This document shows positions 1 through 14,628 of a stretch of 64,000 nt of DNA, one piece after another. The notes beneath the pieces were generated by a model, which saw only the letters and a program-made list of their open reading frames with translations, had not been told where the DNA came from and did not search any database. The stretch comes from Strigops habroptila (lineage: Eukaryota > Chordata > Aves > Psittaciformes > Psittacidae): assembly GCF_004027225.2 (NCBI RefSeq), contig NC_044279.2:50430744-50494743 (forward strand). The letters run 5' to 3'. Each line of letters starts with the position of its first letter. Positions within the stretch are counted from its first letter, which is position 1. A program made the translations under genes and the position numbers.

Positions 1-3000
1 TTCAAGGTTTTTTCTATAGGCAAGACATCACTCAAATTTATTTGCAAAATTTCTTCAGTATGTTTGTTCTTACTTGCATTATTTTCTGGAGGATGGTGAT
101 ACCCGGCCCTGTCTCATTAGCATTTAACATCCCTTAACTGGAAAAAGTGTGAAGATAAAGTGAACAATTATTTACATTTAAAATTTTAAGCTCTAGTGGA
201 AAATACTGACCTATTGAGAAATTGATAGGCCAGCTCACTAATGACTAACAGTGAAAAACATAAACACAACTTGATAGTGTTTCAAATGGAAAAGAGAATC
301 TAATGATCAAAGCACTAACAGAATTTAAGATGTGTAATACTTCGCACAAATGGGAGCAGTAACACTCAGTTACACAGTATCATTAGTATGTTCAGTGACT
401 ACTTACGCAACACACTGCTGTTAGCCAAAATACATTTTGTTCACTTGGAATGTGAATTAATGTTTAGGTGTGCAAGTCTTTAGCTGTTATGCTAAAGACA
501 AATGATCACAGATTAAGCCTGAGAATCAATTTTAAGGGATGCATGGCAAACCTCTCTTTGCATACGTTAATTGCTACTCAGAGCATATGCTGACCAAAAA
601 ATCTGTTCAAAAATCAAACAATCACTTCAATATGATGGAAAAAAATCAGATGTGGCCAACTTTGGCACAGCAACGCAATACCAAATTAAGAGACAGATTA
701 TATTTCAACTGAGAAGTTAAGGTTGGGCCATTATTTCCTTTTCTGACAATTTTTAAGGTGGGTCACAAGTCACTAATCTTAGTCCAATGTGTTCATTTAC
801 AGGTTTTTCGGCATTTTCAAATCTAGGTAAAAAAGCTTTGCATAATGCCCATCAAAACTAAATTGAAAACACTTTCAGAAAGAAAATAATTCTTCATAAA
901 TTGACCAAGAGTATTTTAAATATCAACTTTAAATTAAAATCAAGTATTTTAATGATTCATATTATTGTCAAGTTCTGTATGCTTACATGTGCAATAATGT
1001 GCCCTAATAGAGTTGCAAAGGGAAAGAGGTTTATCATCAAAACTATAGTGCATCTGCCTGTGATGATCTAAATGTTAGGCTGTGTGACTAAAATTGCATA
1101 TGATTAGAAGAATGCACTGAGCAGTGCTAACAGAGACAGGACAGGCTGCTTTGCTGCTCTGATAAATCTGCACTCACTTAAAATAGTTCCTGACAACTCC
1201 CCATGTGAGTGTCAGTCCAGCTGCTTTGAAAGGTAGCATCTGCCTTTTAGTTACAGTGAAAATAAACCAATCCTTTGCAGAGTTTCATACACTTTATAGG
1301 AGGCTCATTTGATGCCCAGTAAGTGTGGTACTGCAATAGCCTGAAATAAATCTGGTATATAGATTGCTTTCTATGGAGCTGAGAAAGGAAACCCCCAAAG
1401 ACCCAAAAATAACTGAAGATACTTTTCAGGAATATAATGAATTGTCATTTTTACCAAAAGGTTCATTTTTCTTAGGAAGATCTCAGCTGTATTCTGGACT
1501 TTTCCAAGAATCCCAGAAGATTTAACAATGCGTGCTGCATGATGGTTGCTGAAACTACTGACAATGCCACGGCATCTCACAAGTCAAGTGAAACATAGAG
1601 AAAGATGTGTACTATGAGCTGACCTTCTGGAATGATAGTTCTTAATTCCTCTTTAGAATTTATCTGGAACTTACCCAGAAATGGTGACATCTTATGTTAT
1701 TTAAGGAAGTCATATTTTCAAAGGAGATTTGGATAATTAGCTACTATGAACTGAAGACAGCCAAAGTAGTATACTTCCTTCCAAAGAGGTCTTGACACTA
1801 TGGCTCCACCCTTTAAAGAGTAATCCTGAGGCCTGCTGTCTCATTCTCTCCTGACTTTTTTTAAACCCAAGAACACGTTTAAACAGAAATACCACAAAGG
1901 GATTCATCTCTTTCCTCTGCCTTTTTTAGAGCTAGTGGTTCTGGTTTTGGCATTTTCCCAAGTAGCTAAGCAGATTCATTCACATGTGCTACAGCTCTGT
2001 TGGACAACGACCAGACAACATCCAACCACGCATGTGTATTTTTTTGTCACTCTCTAAATAAATTTATTTGACACTTCTTAAATTTCATCAATCTTTGAGG
2101 AAGGTTCTGAACATGGATCTCTACCTCTCTGCCCAGGAAGTTATCATGCCCACTTCCCAAATCAATCCTGTATCCCTGATCTTATAACTTTTGCCCAGCC
2201 CTGTGTTTGTTCTTTCAAGCTTCCCAATGAATTCTGCCCTGATGATGTTCAGTTTTCCCACACCACTGTCAAATCTAGTGCTTTTTGCATTCACCAAAAG
2301 CATTAACTTAGATCTGCACATTTTTTATACTGGAATCCCTGACCTTGGGGCAAGTATCTGCAGCAATGTCCTCTCTTTCAAGCTTGGCATAAGGAACTCA
2401 GGATTCAGGATTCTTCTCTTCCTAACTTTTCCCCCCTTTTCAAGCTGGGTGTCATAGTGATAAAGGAAAGGGACAAAAACAGTTGTATTGGTAAAAGGAA
2501 GTTTGATGAGGAGAAAAAATTCTACAAAAACAATATTGAGTTACTGAGGGAAGGGAAAGCTAGCTCTGTTTGTCTCTTACCACTATCACAATTAGCTGAT
2601 TTATTCCCTGGAGGTTACTGAAGTAGGCAGCCTAACAAAGAAGATGCTCCCTTGGCTGTTTAAAAAGCAGGCATTTCTTAGCAACCTTACTTGCTTTTCT
2701 CAAAACTTATTTCCTAAGTCTGTGCCCTATTACAACCAGGTGAGCAAGAGGAGGAGAAGCAAATACTGCAACAGTTCATTTTCAGGCAAAAAAACCCATA
2801 TGCATTGGAAACACATCACAAAATTTATGCTGCTCTTACTCCTTTTCTAACATTAATACCTATGTAACTTACACAGTTTTGGATGAGGCAATGATTCCTG
2901 TGGCAAACCTTGTCATAACTGCTGCTAAGGGTCTAGGTCTCAGATTTCTTGCATACCCTGAAGTTTGATCAAAAGACTGAAGAGACCATATGATTAAAGT

Positions 3001-3050
3001 CAACAATATGTGTTGAGAACTGACAACAAAAAGTCTCTTTTTCCATTATC

Positions 3051-3230
3051 ACAGAATCACAGAATCATTAGGGTTGGAAGGGACCTCTGGAGATCATCTA
3101 GCCCAATCCCCCTGCCAAGGCAGGGCCACCCAGAGCAGGTTACACAGGAACGCATCCAGGCGGGTTTTGAATGTCTCCAGAGAGGGAGACTCCACAACCT
3201 CCCTGGGCAGCCTGTTCCTGTGCTCTGCAT
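3051..3230 (-). mobile_element. CR1 LINE 3' end fragment
   Basis: The plus strand reads as the reverse complement of a CR1 3' end: repeated 'atcacagaatcac' units, then 'gggttggaagggacctctgg', a 'ccccctgccaaggcaggg' block, and on through the typical tail of the element. CR1 copies in birds are usually 5'-truncated and end in short repeats like these. The copy is therefore on the minus strand, inside ANKS1B intron 1. Confidence 0.9.
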
Positions 3231-5499
3231 CTATCTCACAAAGCTGCTGTAAATTGTTGGAAGCTGTCAGAGTACACTGGAGGAAGTATTACTTACTATA
3301 TGCTTGCTTTGCTGCTATATTCTTTTAAGATCAGCCTTTTATACTGGAGAAGGCTACTTGGCTAGATGGACCTTCATACTGATCAAGAAGAGGCATTCCT
3401 ATTTTTTCACGCTAACTATATTAATATTGCGAAAAATGAGCTCTTTGTACTCACCAGTTAGGAACACCAAGTCAGTGGATACTTCTCATCATAACCTAAC
3501 TGTGCTTCAGTTAGCATGTCTGAACTGCAGATATTAATACCCTTATCCACTCACGGAAGTACTGTGACAGTAAACTTATTAATATTGTGAAGCAGTCAGA
3601 TACTATAGGGACAAACACCACTGAAAAGCCCAGGAGAAAAATTAATCATTCTTTTTTTAGAGAATTGTTTGAATTGCGTGCATTAAATAAGCCTCAGGCT
3701 TAACCATTGAATACTAAGGATAAAACCCACTGAATAACTGCTTATTCAATGAGCATTGTATCCTGGGCCACAACTGAGGTAAAGACCTTGCGAAAGAAAA
3801 GACTACAGGATTATATCATCAAAAAAAAAAAAATAAAGTCTACAATCAAGGGGCTAAATAAAAACTGCACCGGCAACTTTATTTTTACCCTTAATAAAAA
3901 AACCAAATTAAAACTCCTGAAATATCACTATGTGGTGTCATCTTGGCAAAATTTTACTAGATGATTTAGGATCTCTTTATATACATCACAACAACCTCTT
4001 CCACCTAAACTAATGGAATAACTGATGGCACGTTATTAACCGCTGTCTATTTTAACACTAAAAGAAAATGAGACAGCTTGCAGATGCATTTCACAAATAT
4101 TTGTTCTAGCAAGGAAATATGAAAACATCAAGTTTTGAATGAAAACTGTATTTCAGTGGATATATATTTTCCCTTTATTCTGCTGAATGTAACTCCTTTT
4201 GCCCTGTTCCTTGTCTCTCATCTCCTAAACTTGTCTCTTCTGCTCCTCACGAGCGCTAATGTTCATGGTCAAGCAGTCTCAGTTCTTATTCCCAGTCTCA
4301 ATTCTTATACCCAGGTCCTTTACCAACATTTCTAGCACTCCAGCCTTTTTAGATTTTTATATACAGCCTGCTGGCCAAAACACTCCAAATAACCCTAGTC
4401 AGTTCTCTCTCCCCCTGTCTTCTAACCACATCTCCCAACCTAGAACACATGCCTATTCCATCCTTTTAGAGACTTCATTTTCTGCTTATGTCATGATCCC
4501 TATCTGTCTGAAATCAAGACTTACATAGTCTACATTGAAGAAAAATAGAGGGGATAGCTTTAACTATTGTGACAGGTAAACAACAGATTTCTAACATATG
4601 CATATACTATATACCATATGCTTTTTTTCTACATTTGGTGTATTTCGTTCTCTGAAATGTTACTTGTGCACATTATGTGAGAAGATCCCTGGCAGATCAT
4701 TACCACTTGGTTATGCAAGATACTGCTCTGCACATAAATGTGCACAAAACAGGAAGCAAAGTGATTGCAAATTACTTATGAGCATAATCTGACAAATTAG
4801 CTATACAGATGACAAGGAGGATATGGAAGTGGATAAATAATTACTCAAGAAAATTGAAAACTAAAAATAAGTGTAAATTCTGGTTTTTAGGAAACCTTAC
4901 CAATGACTTAATTGAAATTCTAGGGTCAAACTGCTATTATTAATGTGCTGGGGGGTTTAAACTGCAAAAATAACCCAGACACACTGATTCACTACTCATA
5001 TCTAGTGGCATCTAAAAATAAAAAACGACCCTGACAAGTCAGCAAGTAAACATGGAAGACTGTAAACTCACAGTTAATTCTCAGAACTACCAATAACAAA
5101 CACACTACATCAGAAAGGTTTGAAATTCAGACAATATGCTGAAGGAAAATACCTATTCCAGAAGATACTCCCAATTCTAATTTATAAAACTCTACTTCTT
5201 TTACCTTCTCGAAAAGACATCTATTTCCTGGACACTTTTCATACTGTGACATGAATACTTTACAACTTAACTTATTTCAGCACTTGTCTGGGCTATGAAA
5301 GCTTAGGAAAAAATCCACATACTAATCATACCATTCTTACAGGAAAAAGAAGTTACTACTGTGTAAACTCAAAGACTAAATGTGGTATTGATGTTTTTGT
5401 AATGACTAATATGACAGAAAAAGAAGAAAACCACAAAAACGTGTCCAACTCCAGCATAAGAGCTTATAGTGGTGCAAGAGGTTATTAGTTCCCAGCCAA

Positions 5500-6475
5500 A
5501 GGACTTCACTATGGCTTTGGCTGAATTTCATGATGCTCCAATCAGCCCATTTCTCCAGCCTGTTCAGGTCCCTTCTAATAGCAATTCTTTCCATGAATTG
5601 TTTCTCCCCAATTTGGTATCATCTACAAACCTGCTATACTTGCTATATTGCAAGCAACACTGGCCCTTGAATCCTGAGGAAACCTTCTAGTGGACACCAG
5701 CAGTTGGATTTTGTACTGTTGATCACAACCCTCACAGCCATGCGGTCCAGCCAAGTTTCCACCCATTTTACCATCCTAGTATTCGGTCCATCGCTCACTG
5801 TTTTGACTGAAAGAGACTGCTCTAAAGCAAAGTTAGACAGCATTCACAATTCTCCCCTTGTCCACAGAGGCAGTTATCTCATTGTAGAAAGCAATTAAGG
5901 TCAGTCAGGCATGATTTGAGCCTGGAAAATCCATGCTGGCTGTTCTCAATCACATTCTTGTCTTTCATGTGCCCAGAAATTACTTCCATGAGGATATGCT
6001 CTGCAACTGTCCTCGGGACTTAGGTTAGACTAATGAGCCTTATGATCTAGAACTTTCCTCTTGCCCTTTCTGAAGATGGGCATGACATTTTCCTTTTCCG
6101 GTCATCAGAAACTTTTCTTGTTTGACATGATCCCCCAAAGGTAACAGTGGCCTCACAGTAACATTGTTCCCAAGTGTTTCCCCTGATCTTCCTCTACTGT
6201 GGGTCATGTTTCACTGCCACACAAATTTTGCTAGTAGGCTCAGGAACCTGGAAAGTCAAACTTCACCACCAAAAAAAAAAAAACCCAAAGCAGAAAAAGC
6301 AATGAGTGCCTTGCCTTTTCCATGTGCTTTGTCTCCTGCCCCACTGAGCAGTGGGTCCATATTTCCCTTTGCTGTGAACATACTTACTTTTGTCCTTCCC
6401 ATCCCTCACCAGTTTTAACTCCACCTAATCTTTTTCTAATTCCATTCTTGCATGCTTGGTGCATTTGCAACAAAC
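5500..6475 (-). mobile_element. Old CR1-type LINE fragment (about 1 kb)
   Basis: About 1 kb of plus-strand sequence follows the familiar antisense CR1 text: 'ttctccagcctgttcaggtc', then 'atttggtatcatctacaaac', a stretch on the vertebrate CR1 pattern near 5690-5760, and further matches near 5930-6110 and 6300-6470. Many substitutions and small gaps show it is old. No open reading frame survives. Boundaries are approximate because the flanks fade into unique sequence. Confidence 0.75.
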
Positions 6476-9400
6476 CTTATGTAATACAACATCATGCATT
6501 TTATGTATTTTTCATGTATCTCTAATTTCACACATCCATGATTCTGTCTCTTGACCAGATAATCTACTGATTTATCTTGGTCAGTATCTAATGCCTGCTA
6601 ATTCTGAATTCACCCAAATCAGCTATAAAATCAGGAAAGAAATTCTACCCAAATTTTGTTTTAACCTAGCTATTTAAGTGGTCATTTATACATTCTACAT
6701 ATACCTTTAACTAGAATTGTTTCCTGTTTTTCACTGAAATATTTTTACCTACAAAATATATTTAAATTGGGGATGTGGTTCAGTTTGAAATAAAGTAATT
6801 CATTTACTACTTTGTGGTGAGCTGAATCACTCTGTATGCTCCCTAACTGCATTGACTACACCTCTATTGGCCGTAATGGAAACTTAGACACCTAGGGCAG
6901 ATATCAACACATGTAGAATCAACCACTATTTGGAACCAAATTGCATTGATTATGTCATTTTTAGTATTTCTTCTTTCTTCTGAAAACATATGTGCAATAA
7001 ATGGAAAACCGTGTAAAATTATTTTAATAAAAGCACAACTTCATGGAACTATATCTCACAGAACCTTTCTTATATTAGATACATGTACCTTATTAGAATT
7101 TCATACATTTTAATCTAGGTACAGAAAAGTTGCTGTATCACTTCTTAAATGTAAAGGGAAGATACTGAAAATACTGTCATCAGGAAAAAGAAATTAAAAA
7201 GTAATAAAAGTCTTCCCATAAAGGCTATAAAGTTCAAAAAAAATATATTCCCTACTTCCAAAAAGGATCCATGTACATGAAAATAACGTATCAAAATGCA
7301 GGAATTAACACTGCTCATTATGACTTGTATATTTAACATTAAGAGTTGTCAAACTATTTTACCTTGAAGTAATAAAAAGGATTAGGATGTGTACTCTGAT
7401 TGGAAGTGGCCAACAGAAAAAAATCCATGGCAGAAGGGAATTCCAGCTGTGGAACTCTTGTATATGCCACCTCCCCAGGCGAGCAAGCTAAGCTTGCTGA
7501 AGGAAAGGAAGTGTTAAGTGCACTCCACACTGTATTGTCCCTTAGGGATTATACACCAGTAGCATAAATTAAAGCAGCACCTGTGTCAAGGCAATAAAAA
7601 ATGGCCTAGAACTATAAGTAGTTCCTTAATAGCTCATCCATGAATAGCCATACAAACTGAAACTGAGGCAAATAATCTACCTGTAGATTTTTAGAAACAT
7701 GGTTATGTTCTTCTTGATCACTAGTGCAGTGACTGTGAAAATGCTTGTCTTAAAAGCATCTGTATTTGCTCACCATTGTATTTCCAACCTTGACTAGTCA
7801 CAGGATAGCAGACCTTTCAGATTACATCATTCTTAATTTTATTTCATTTATTTCCCCTCTTAGTTCTGCTACATCACTACCACTTAAAGGCAGCACTGTC
7901 ACATATCAATTTTCAAAATGTATAAAGCAGCATGAATTCTATTGAATTATCAAACTACTAAAATCATCAACACCAGACAAGAGGGAAAACAAGATGGTGA
8001 TCAAAATGTATTTATATGGTCCTCTGCAGATTTAGACACTAGCCATCTAGTGGCTAAGAATTCTAGAATTCTGAAAGAATTATTTTAAGTTATGACACTT
8101 CAACTTTCTGGGTTTTTTTTTTTTTTTCTTATCCTCTCCTTAACATGTTCGTAAAATTTCCCTTATCAGTCTTCCTGTCTCCATCATATACTTCATTAGT
8201 CCTCCCAGTACTGCTACATATCATATCTTGATCCTATCTATGGGCAGATAATATGACCTCAGTAGATTTTACACTTGATCTACAGTTCTTGCTGGTTATT
8301 TTTTACATTTGGTCTAACATTCAAAAAATAATAGAACACACAATTGAACAATACTCAGAAAACAAGACCTGAAATACGGAGAAGTAAGAAGTTTATCTAT
8401 AGAGATTAACTACAGAGCTGTGAATCCAGGATCATGCTGAGTTCCTAGAGAAGATTTATTACACAAACTTTATGAAATGCCTTGCCCTTAATAATGAGAT
8501 TTCTACCGGATGTTCTCAATACTGCCCACATTGCTACCTTTTCATGCTGTAGATGTTTCCAACTTGCGAAGGAATCTAAGGAATTCCATAGATAAAATTT
8601 TGTCTAAACTTTAATTGTCTAAACCACTTATCAGAAATAAGAATAAAAATAAGTCTAAGAAAGATAGAAAATAACAAAATGAAGGTTAAGTTGTAAGAAA
8701 AGCTCATACATTTGAGAGGGCAAACACGCAGAATCAAGGCAGCAATTAACTAGCACTAACAGCAAACAGCATAAACTAAGTGTTGCCGTAAGCATTAGTT
8801 TATATTTCATACTGAAAGACAAAAGGGAGAAAAATTAAGTATATGCCCAAAAGACTTAATATTCCTTCTCTAACAGGACAAAGATAGTAATTGGGGAATC
8901 CAGGAATGCTGGTCTTTGCTTGGGACATCAGTACAAAATCCAACATGCCTTAATTAAAAGTAATGTAACTAAACTTAGAAACAAGCATAGACTAATTGGA
9001 TGCCCCCTTGATCTATACGTAACAAACAGTTGCCATTTTATTATCTGCCCTGGTTGTCTGAAATAAGTACCTTTTAACACAGAAATAAGTGACTTTAGAA
9101 GTATGTAAGCCCAGAACCATGCTACTGCAATCTTCACACAAAACAATCTCTAAATCAATTTCACAAAGTTTCTCTTACTTTACTAAACATTATTTGTAAT
9201 GAAATAATGCTATTTGTAATGAAAAACAGAACTAGTGCCTTTATTTTTGTTGATAACGTGATCCATTTGTTATTTAAATTATAATGTGAAAACAACTCTA
9301 CAATTTTAACTAAAGCTTTGTAAAGTATTCCAGTATTTTAAATACTTTCTGCCCTACAAGCAGAAGTGTGATCTGATTTTGCACAGGAAGATGAATGAAT

Positions 9401-12400
9401 CACAGGGCTCTGCACAAGGGTAGAAGTAGGTTTGTGTGGTTCTCAGCATGCAATGAGGCCATCAGGCTGAACTGTGGCTTTGCTGCAAGCAAGACACTGC
9501 TCTGAGAAACAGATGAGAAAACAGATTGCAACTTGCAGACTGACAATCTGCTTGCGGGGTTTCTTATACTTTAGAAAAGAAATATCTTGGTCCAGGCCTA
9601 TACACGGTGTAGCTGCGCTAAGTAAGGATAAGCAAAGAATGGAGCCATTCCCTGCCACAGTCTGCCAAGTGTAGAAGGGGAAAAAACCAGCTCCATGCAG
9701 GCTGCTCCACCCTCCCATGCTGTGTTATGGCAGCAGCCAACAAAGAGCAAGAAGGGGCCAACTCATCCTTCCCTACCACTCTGTGCCAGCTCACATTAAT
9801 TCGTATTCTATCCCATAGTCCTGTTAAAAATCCAAAGCTCTTTTAACATGTAAAGTTTAAAAAAACTAAAATTTTTCTTTGCGTTGTCACATATTAGTAG
9901 AACAAAAAGGCATGCACCTGACTGCATGTGGCAAAATGATATGAGGTCTGTGAGATATAAACCTCTGAGATTAAAACATTCAAAGTTATTTTTCCCAAAA
10001 CAATTTGAAAGAAATGAAGCCTGTCTCCATCTAGGAATGAAAACCTGGTTAGTCAATAAAAACATGTTATGTATATACAGATAATCAAATTAAGTAAATA
10101 AAAAATACCAGTTTTGTTAGAAACACTTTACTCTTTTTATCTGTTAAATCGTTTAATTTACATTTAAGGATTTGGGATACATAAGGAATTGAATGACACA
10201 TTCTGTTAGAGGGACTGGGATTTCACTCTCAAATTTTCATGTTTACACTGGAATAATATAAAAGCCAATGAAATAGTTTTAAAATCTGTGAAAATTCTCT
10301 TTGCACTCTATTACACACTTAAAAGACATATATTCTTTTAACATGAAATATAGTTGATATACTAACATATGACAATTCCAGGAAGTGGAATCCCAGAAAA
10401 AACAAAGAAAAGAAACTTCCCTTACACTTCGGTCTTCTGAACTCTGACTGTTTTCTGAGGTATCAAAATATCCTTGTTTCATAGAGAAAAAACAGATCCC
10501 AGTCCTGCGCTAATGTTTTGGGTTGAAGACTGTAGCCTACACACACACGTAACACAGCTTTGGATGTCCTAGTGCATTCTGCCTGGAATTCGGATGTTAT
10601 CTCCACAGGTTATGGTTCTTTGTTAAAGTCCATCAGCCCACGCAGATGCCTCAGAAACTCAAGGGCATCTGAAATTCCAATAAATACCCAGGTTTAAGCA
10701 ACTAAATTACTCCATGCCAGATGTTTACTGAGCATTATACTCGCTTTAGTATGTTGCAATGCTTTATGCTAACTTTTGCATCTGAGGAATTCACCCACTG
10801 TATATTCACCCACTATCTTTATATTCCAGAGCAAAGTACGGAGATTGAGGTAGAGGGCCACAAACTGACCAAGAGATTTTCAATGCTTCTCCTGAACTGA
10901 AGCAAGTTATATGGTCCACACAGTCAAACATCACTGATTTGTTGTCATTGCTCTAGATAATCAATTTGGGCATGAGGTCTTACATAGTATCTATTATAGA
11001 TATCTGGGTGCATATGACCTTTTACTTAAGGATATATCATTTTTATGCGCTTTGAGACCATACTCTGCTTTAAGCATGTTTTAAATCCTCACAGGAATTC
11101 ATTCATGTATTTATATGTGTGCTTAAATAGCCTTCTGGAACCACGTTGTTTTCCTTAACTGTAGTCATGATTTAATATAATGACTTACAAATTAGAAGTC
11201 AGCCCTTTAAAAATTAGGTAATTTAGTCCACAATTAACATCAGTGAATAAGTTCAACTATAAAACAACCATACAAAAGCTTGCCATATATTTCCCCCCAA
11301 GTACCATAAAATACAGTAAAAGGCAGAAGAAAAATTATATAAAAATATAAATAGGAAATCAGAGCTCCGATAGTTTGTCTCTTGTTTCAGTGAACAATCG
11401 ATGCGTATTTGTCAATTCATGAATATTATATGTCATTCACGAGGTGCATAATTACTGTGAAGCAAATTTGCATGAAAACAAAAGCACCAAGCCATGGAGA
11501 GCTCAGCCACATAAACTGAGTTGTCTTCAGTGCTTAGAAGAAACCCGAAGGGAATGTGTACTATTACCTAGACCAGTGTATCAGGCACAGTAGCAGTCCA
11601 TTTGTATGTTGAAGGACTTTTCCAACCTAATGCTAGGAACAGCATTGCCAAAAGGAGAAAGAAAAAGTAAAATAGACCTTTCTCACCACAATGGGACAGG
11701 TACAGTTCTGGGACACCATTTTAGGAATTGAGCAATAATTATAATCAATGAACCAGGAGTTGTTGTCAAACACAATCTCTTCTAAAGATGTCATAAAAAG
11801 AAGAAAAATATGTCCCTGTATTTTTGCTATGCTTTCTCTTTATTATAACTTTCAAAAGCAGGTTTTAGTCTAATAAACTGTATGCAAAAAATGTTAGTAT
11901 AGCTCTACTTGTAAGCTACCTCAACTAGTTTTCTATTAAAAATCCTTCAGATTCTCCAAATCTCGAATTCAAACTTTTATACTGTACAATTACAGCTCCT
12001 TACAAGATTGCTGTTTTCAGTAAGTGTTGATTTCCTAAATAGGATCAAGATGTTAGCATGACTCCCTTTCAGTACTTTCTTTTGTTTCCATGTGCTCTGT
12101 ACCAAGATAGATCCCATCTTAACCTTGCATGTTATTCTGGGCTTAATCCATAATTACTGGAATCAGTTAGATCATGCAACATCTCCCAAAAAAGGTATGC
12201 TAAAAAACCTAGCTCATATAATTTTTTCTTCAAAACACTTTTTTATATTGCATAGTAGCTTCTACTTTGAGTCAATGAAATTATTAAGATTCCCTCTGAA
12301 ATGCATTATGTTCAATAGTGTGTTAGACTGTGAATAGTTATGCATCAATCCATTAATGAATTCTTTTTTAATGTATTCAAACAACTTATTTATAAATAGA

Positions 12401-14210
12401 AATATTTTAGCAGCTGTATGATAAATTTTTACTTGTAATTTTTGAATTTACATTTACAGAAGCCATAGTCATTCTAGATAACATTAGTAAGAAATATAAT
12501 AAATAAAACAGTGCATGTTTTACCTTGCTTTACTTCTCTTTAAGCTAAATGCAAGTCCAGAAAAAATAAAAATGATAAAAAGACTACAGTTGAGTTTACA
12601 GCCTAAAACACTTAAAAGTGTGAGTAACAAACAATCACAGTAATGATCCGTCTGTAAAAGACACGTGGTTAATGTGTTCTATATACACAGAGTAAAACAC
12701 TGCTGCTTAATAAAAAACACAAGCAAATACAGTCCCTCTGCATATATGGAATTTATGATACACAACATGAAAATAACAGTGCAAGAATATAGCACAGGCA
12801 CTAGCCCTGAAGAAAGTCACTACACAAATCATGCAGTAGAACTACATTATAAATGGCTAGTCATTGTACTGAAGTGAACTTACTTCTGTCCTTACAAAAA
12901 ACCGGGTATCATAATTTAAGACAACTTGTACTTTAAATTCAACCAATTATCTGGCATACTCCTTGCTAAGCAGCCTATTGAAGTACAGTACAAAAAACAA
13001 TTGCACAGTGTGTTTTGATTTTGGTCAATGGACTAGTAATTCAGCTATGGTGCTATAACTAATTGAACTGGGGCATCAAGAACTTCGGTAAACCTGAACT
13101 GTGGTTGTATACAGCACTAAAACCAGCAAGACTTTATAATAAGAGTTTAAACTGGTATAATTCAGACAGTTACACTAAATTTCCTCTGATGGGGAACACT
13201 GAAACAATGTATTAGTGTATCAAAGGAGGAGGTACTGGCAATAGAATCACAAATACATTTTCATTTAAGCAATTTCCATTTCTCTAGGACTTTTCTTTAC
13301 AGAGAGGAAAAAAAAAAAAAAAGGAAGAGAAATAAAACAAACCAACTAACCAAAATCCCTACTTATTCAAGTTCTAGGTCAACAGTGTTCCAGTTCATTT
13401 TGTCTTCTTTTGCTATGCCTACTGTAGTACTGAACACTAGCACTGGACTGTGTGCTGCAGACCTCCTCTTGTCTGAATACTGTCAAATGTCATAAAAGCT
13501 TGTGCTAATGCTCTTAAATAAGAGCATGATGAAACTTAACATCAAAGCCATGCTGTGGATTGCCTGAGATACGACTAATGACTAAAGTTAAGTCCTTTCA
13601 TCCAACATGGCCAGTAACCCAGATTCACTCCTCCAAATCCAGGTACCTTGAAAGTAATGCTGCTCTTACCTAACCTGCTCCGTAAGTTTTACACCTCTAT
13701 GATCTCTTCTTAAGAAAAGAAAATAAAAATTCCCTTTCTTTGTTGGTAGGCTCATTTCTTCTGCAAGTGAGGGTAGCAACTATGGGTGAGGGTATAGGGT
13801 GAAGTTCTGGCTTTTTACACAGAATTCCACAATGCAATGCCTTGTCTGTGATTAACACTTCCATCTGTGATTACAAGCAGCAATTTAAAGATGAAATATC
13901 AAAGGAAGGGCAATTAGTACATTGTGCATATTAACCCAGCAATAAAAATACAAGTTCTGCACCGCAGCTAGAAACAGAATGAACGAGTACCTTATAGACG
14001 CATCGAAGGCAAGAAATTCAGTATCACTATATTAATAAAATGACTGCCTGTGACTTTAAACACAGGCACACTTGTACTTGGCGAGAGAGTGAACGATTTA
14101 TTGTTACTATGAAGGATGCAGGAATGAAAATGAAGATGAGAGGGGAGATGATGGTGATAGGGAAGAAGAGGTTAATATCCCCAGCATCTGATGGGGAACG
14201 ATGTCCCTAC

Positions 14211-14344
14211 CTCAGTAAGCTGGATAAGGGAATAGCTCCAGATCCACTGCCCAGGATCCCTCCTTTCCTCCCAGAGAGGAGTTTCTCCACCAGAGCCACA
14301 TTCCCAGTGCGAGCAGCTTCCAGCAGCTCCTGGTCCTTCCCCAT
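14211..14344 (-). CDS. ANKS1B: ANKS1B coding exon 1 (ankyrin repeat/SAM/PTB protein AIDA-1)
   Basis: Read on the minus strand, the ATG at 14344-14342 lies in a good start context (A at -3, G at +4). It opens 44 codons beginning [20 protein letters not shown] and ending in ..PLSSLL plus two bases (AG), followed by a GT donor (gtaggg) at 14210. This matches the N-terminus of the full-length ANKS1B isoform, including the [12 protein letters not shown] segment, which begins the first ankyrin repeat. ANKS1B encodes a scaffold with ankyrin repeats, two SAM domains and a PTB domain, enriched at postsynaptic densities in mammals, with shorter isoforms made from downstream promoters. Only this exon is in the window. 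The next exon should begin by completing a Ser codon. The start lies at the edge of a CpG island, which supports it as the true 5' coding exon. Confidence 0.96.
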
Positions 14345-14605
14345 GGTCAGGAACCAAGCAGTCCCCTCGCACCCCGCTGCGCACTAGGAGAGCTGCTCCC
14401 CGGGCCACGGCGGCCCCCTCTCTCCTCAGAGCGCTCTCCCCTCCCCAGACCCTGCCTCAGAGCAGAGCAGAGATTCCTGCAGTCCCTTCCAGACCAGCAG
14501 GAGCAGCAGCAGGAGGGAGGAGGAGAATCACCTCCTCCTAGTTTCACTGGATCATTTCTGGGTGGAGTGTGGAAGAGAAGGGAGGGAGGACGAGGCCAAT
14601 AAAGA

Positions 14606-14628
14606 CACACACACACCCCCCCCCCCCC
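14606..14628. repeat. (AC)n followed by poly-C tract in the CpG island
   Basis: A short CA dinucleotide run passes into 13 consecutive C residues, about 270 bp upstream of the ANKS1B ATG and probably within or near its 5' UTR. On the transcribed (minus) strand this reads as a G-run followed by (GT)n. Confidence 0.95.

Larger units (their letters stand above)
1..14210 (-). other. ANKS1B: ANKS1B intron 1 (5' part, continues beyond the window)
   Basis: This is the first intron of ANKS1B, entered through the GT donor next to 14211 and running off the left edge of the window. The DNA is AT-rich. I recognise only two CR1 fragments in it (about 3051-3230 and 5500-6475, listed separately) and short homopolymer runs. 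No second ankyrin-repeat exon was seen, which fits the very long first intron known for this gene. The short open frames scattered through it have no recognisable protein content. Confidence 0.8.
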
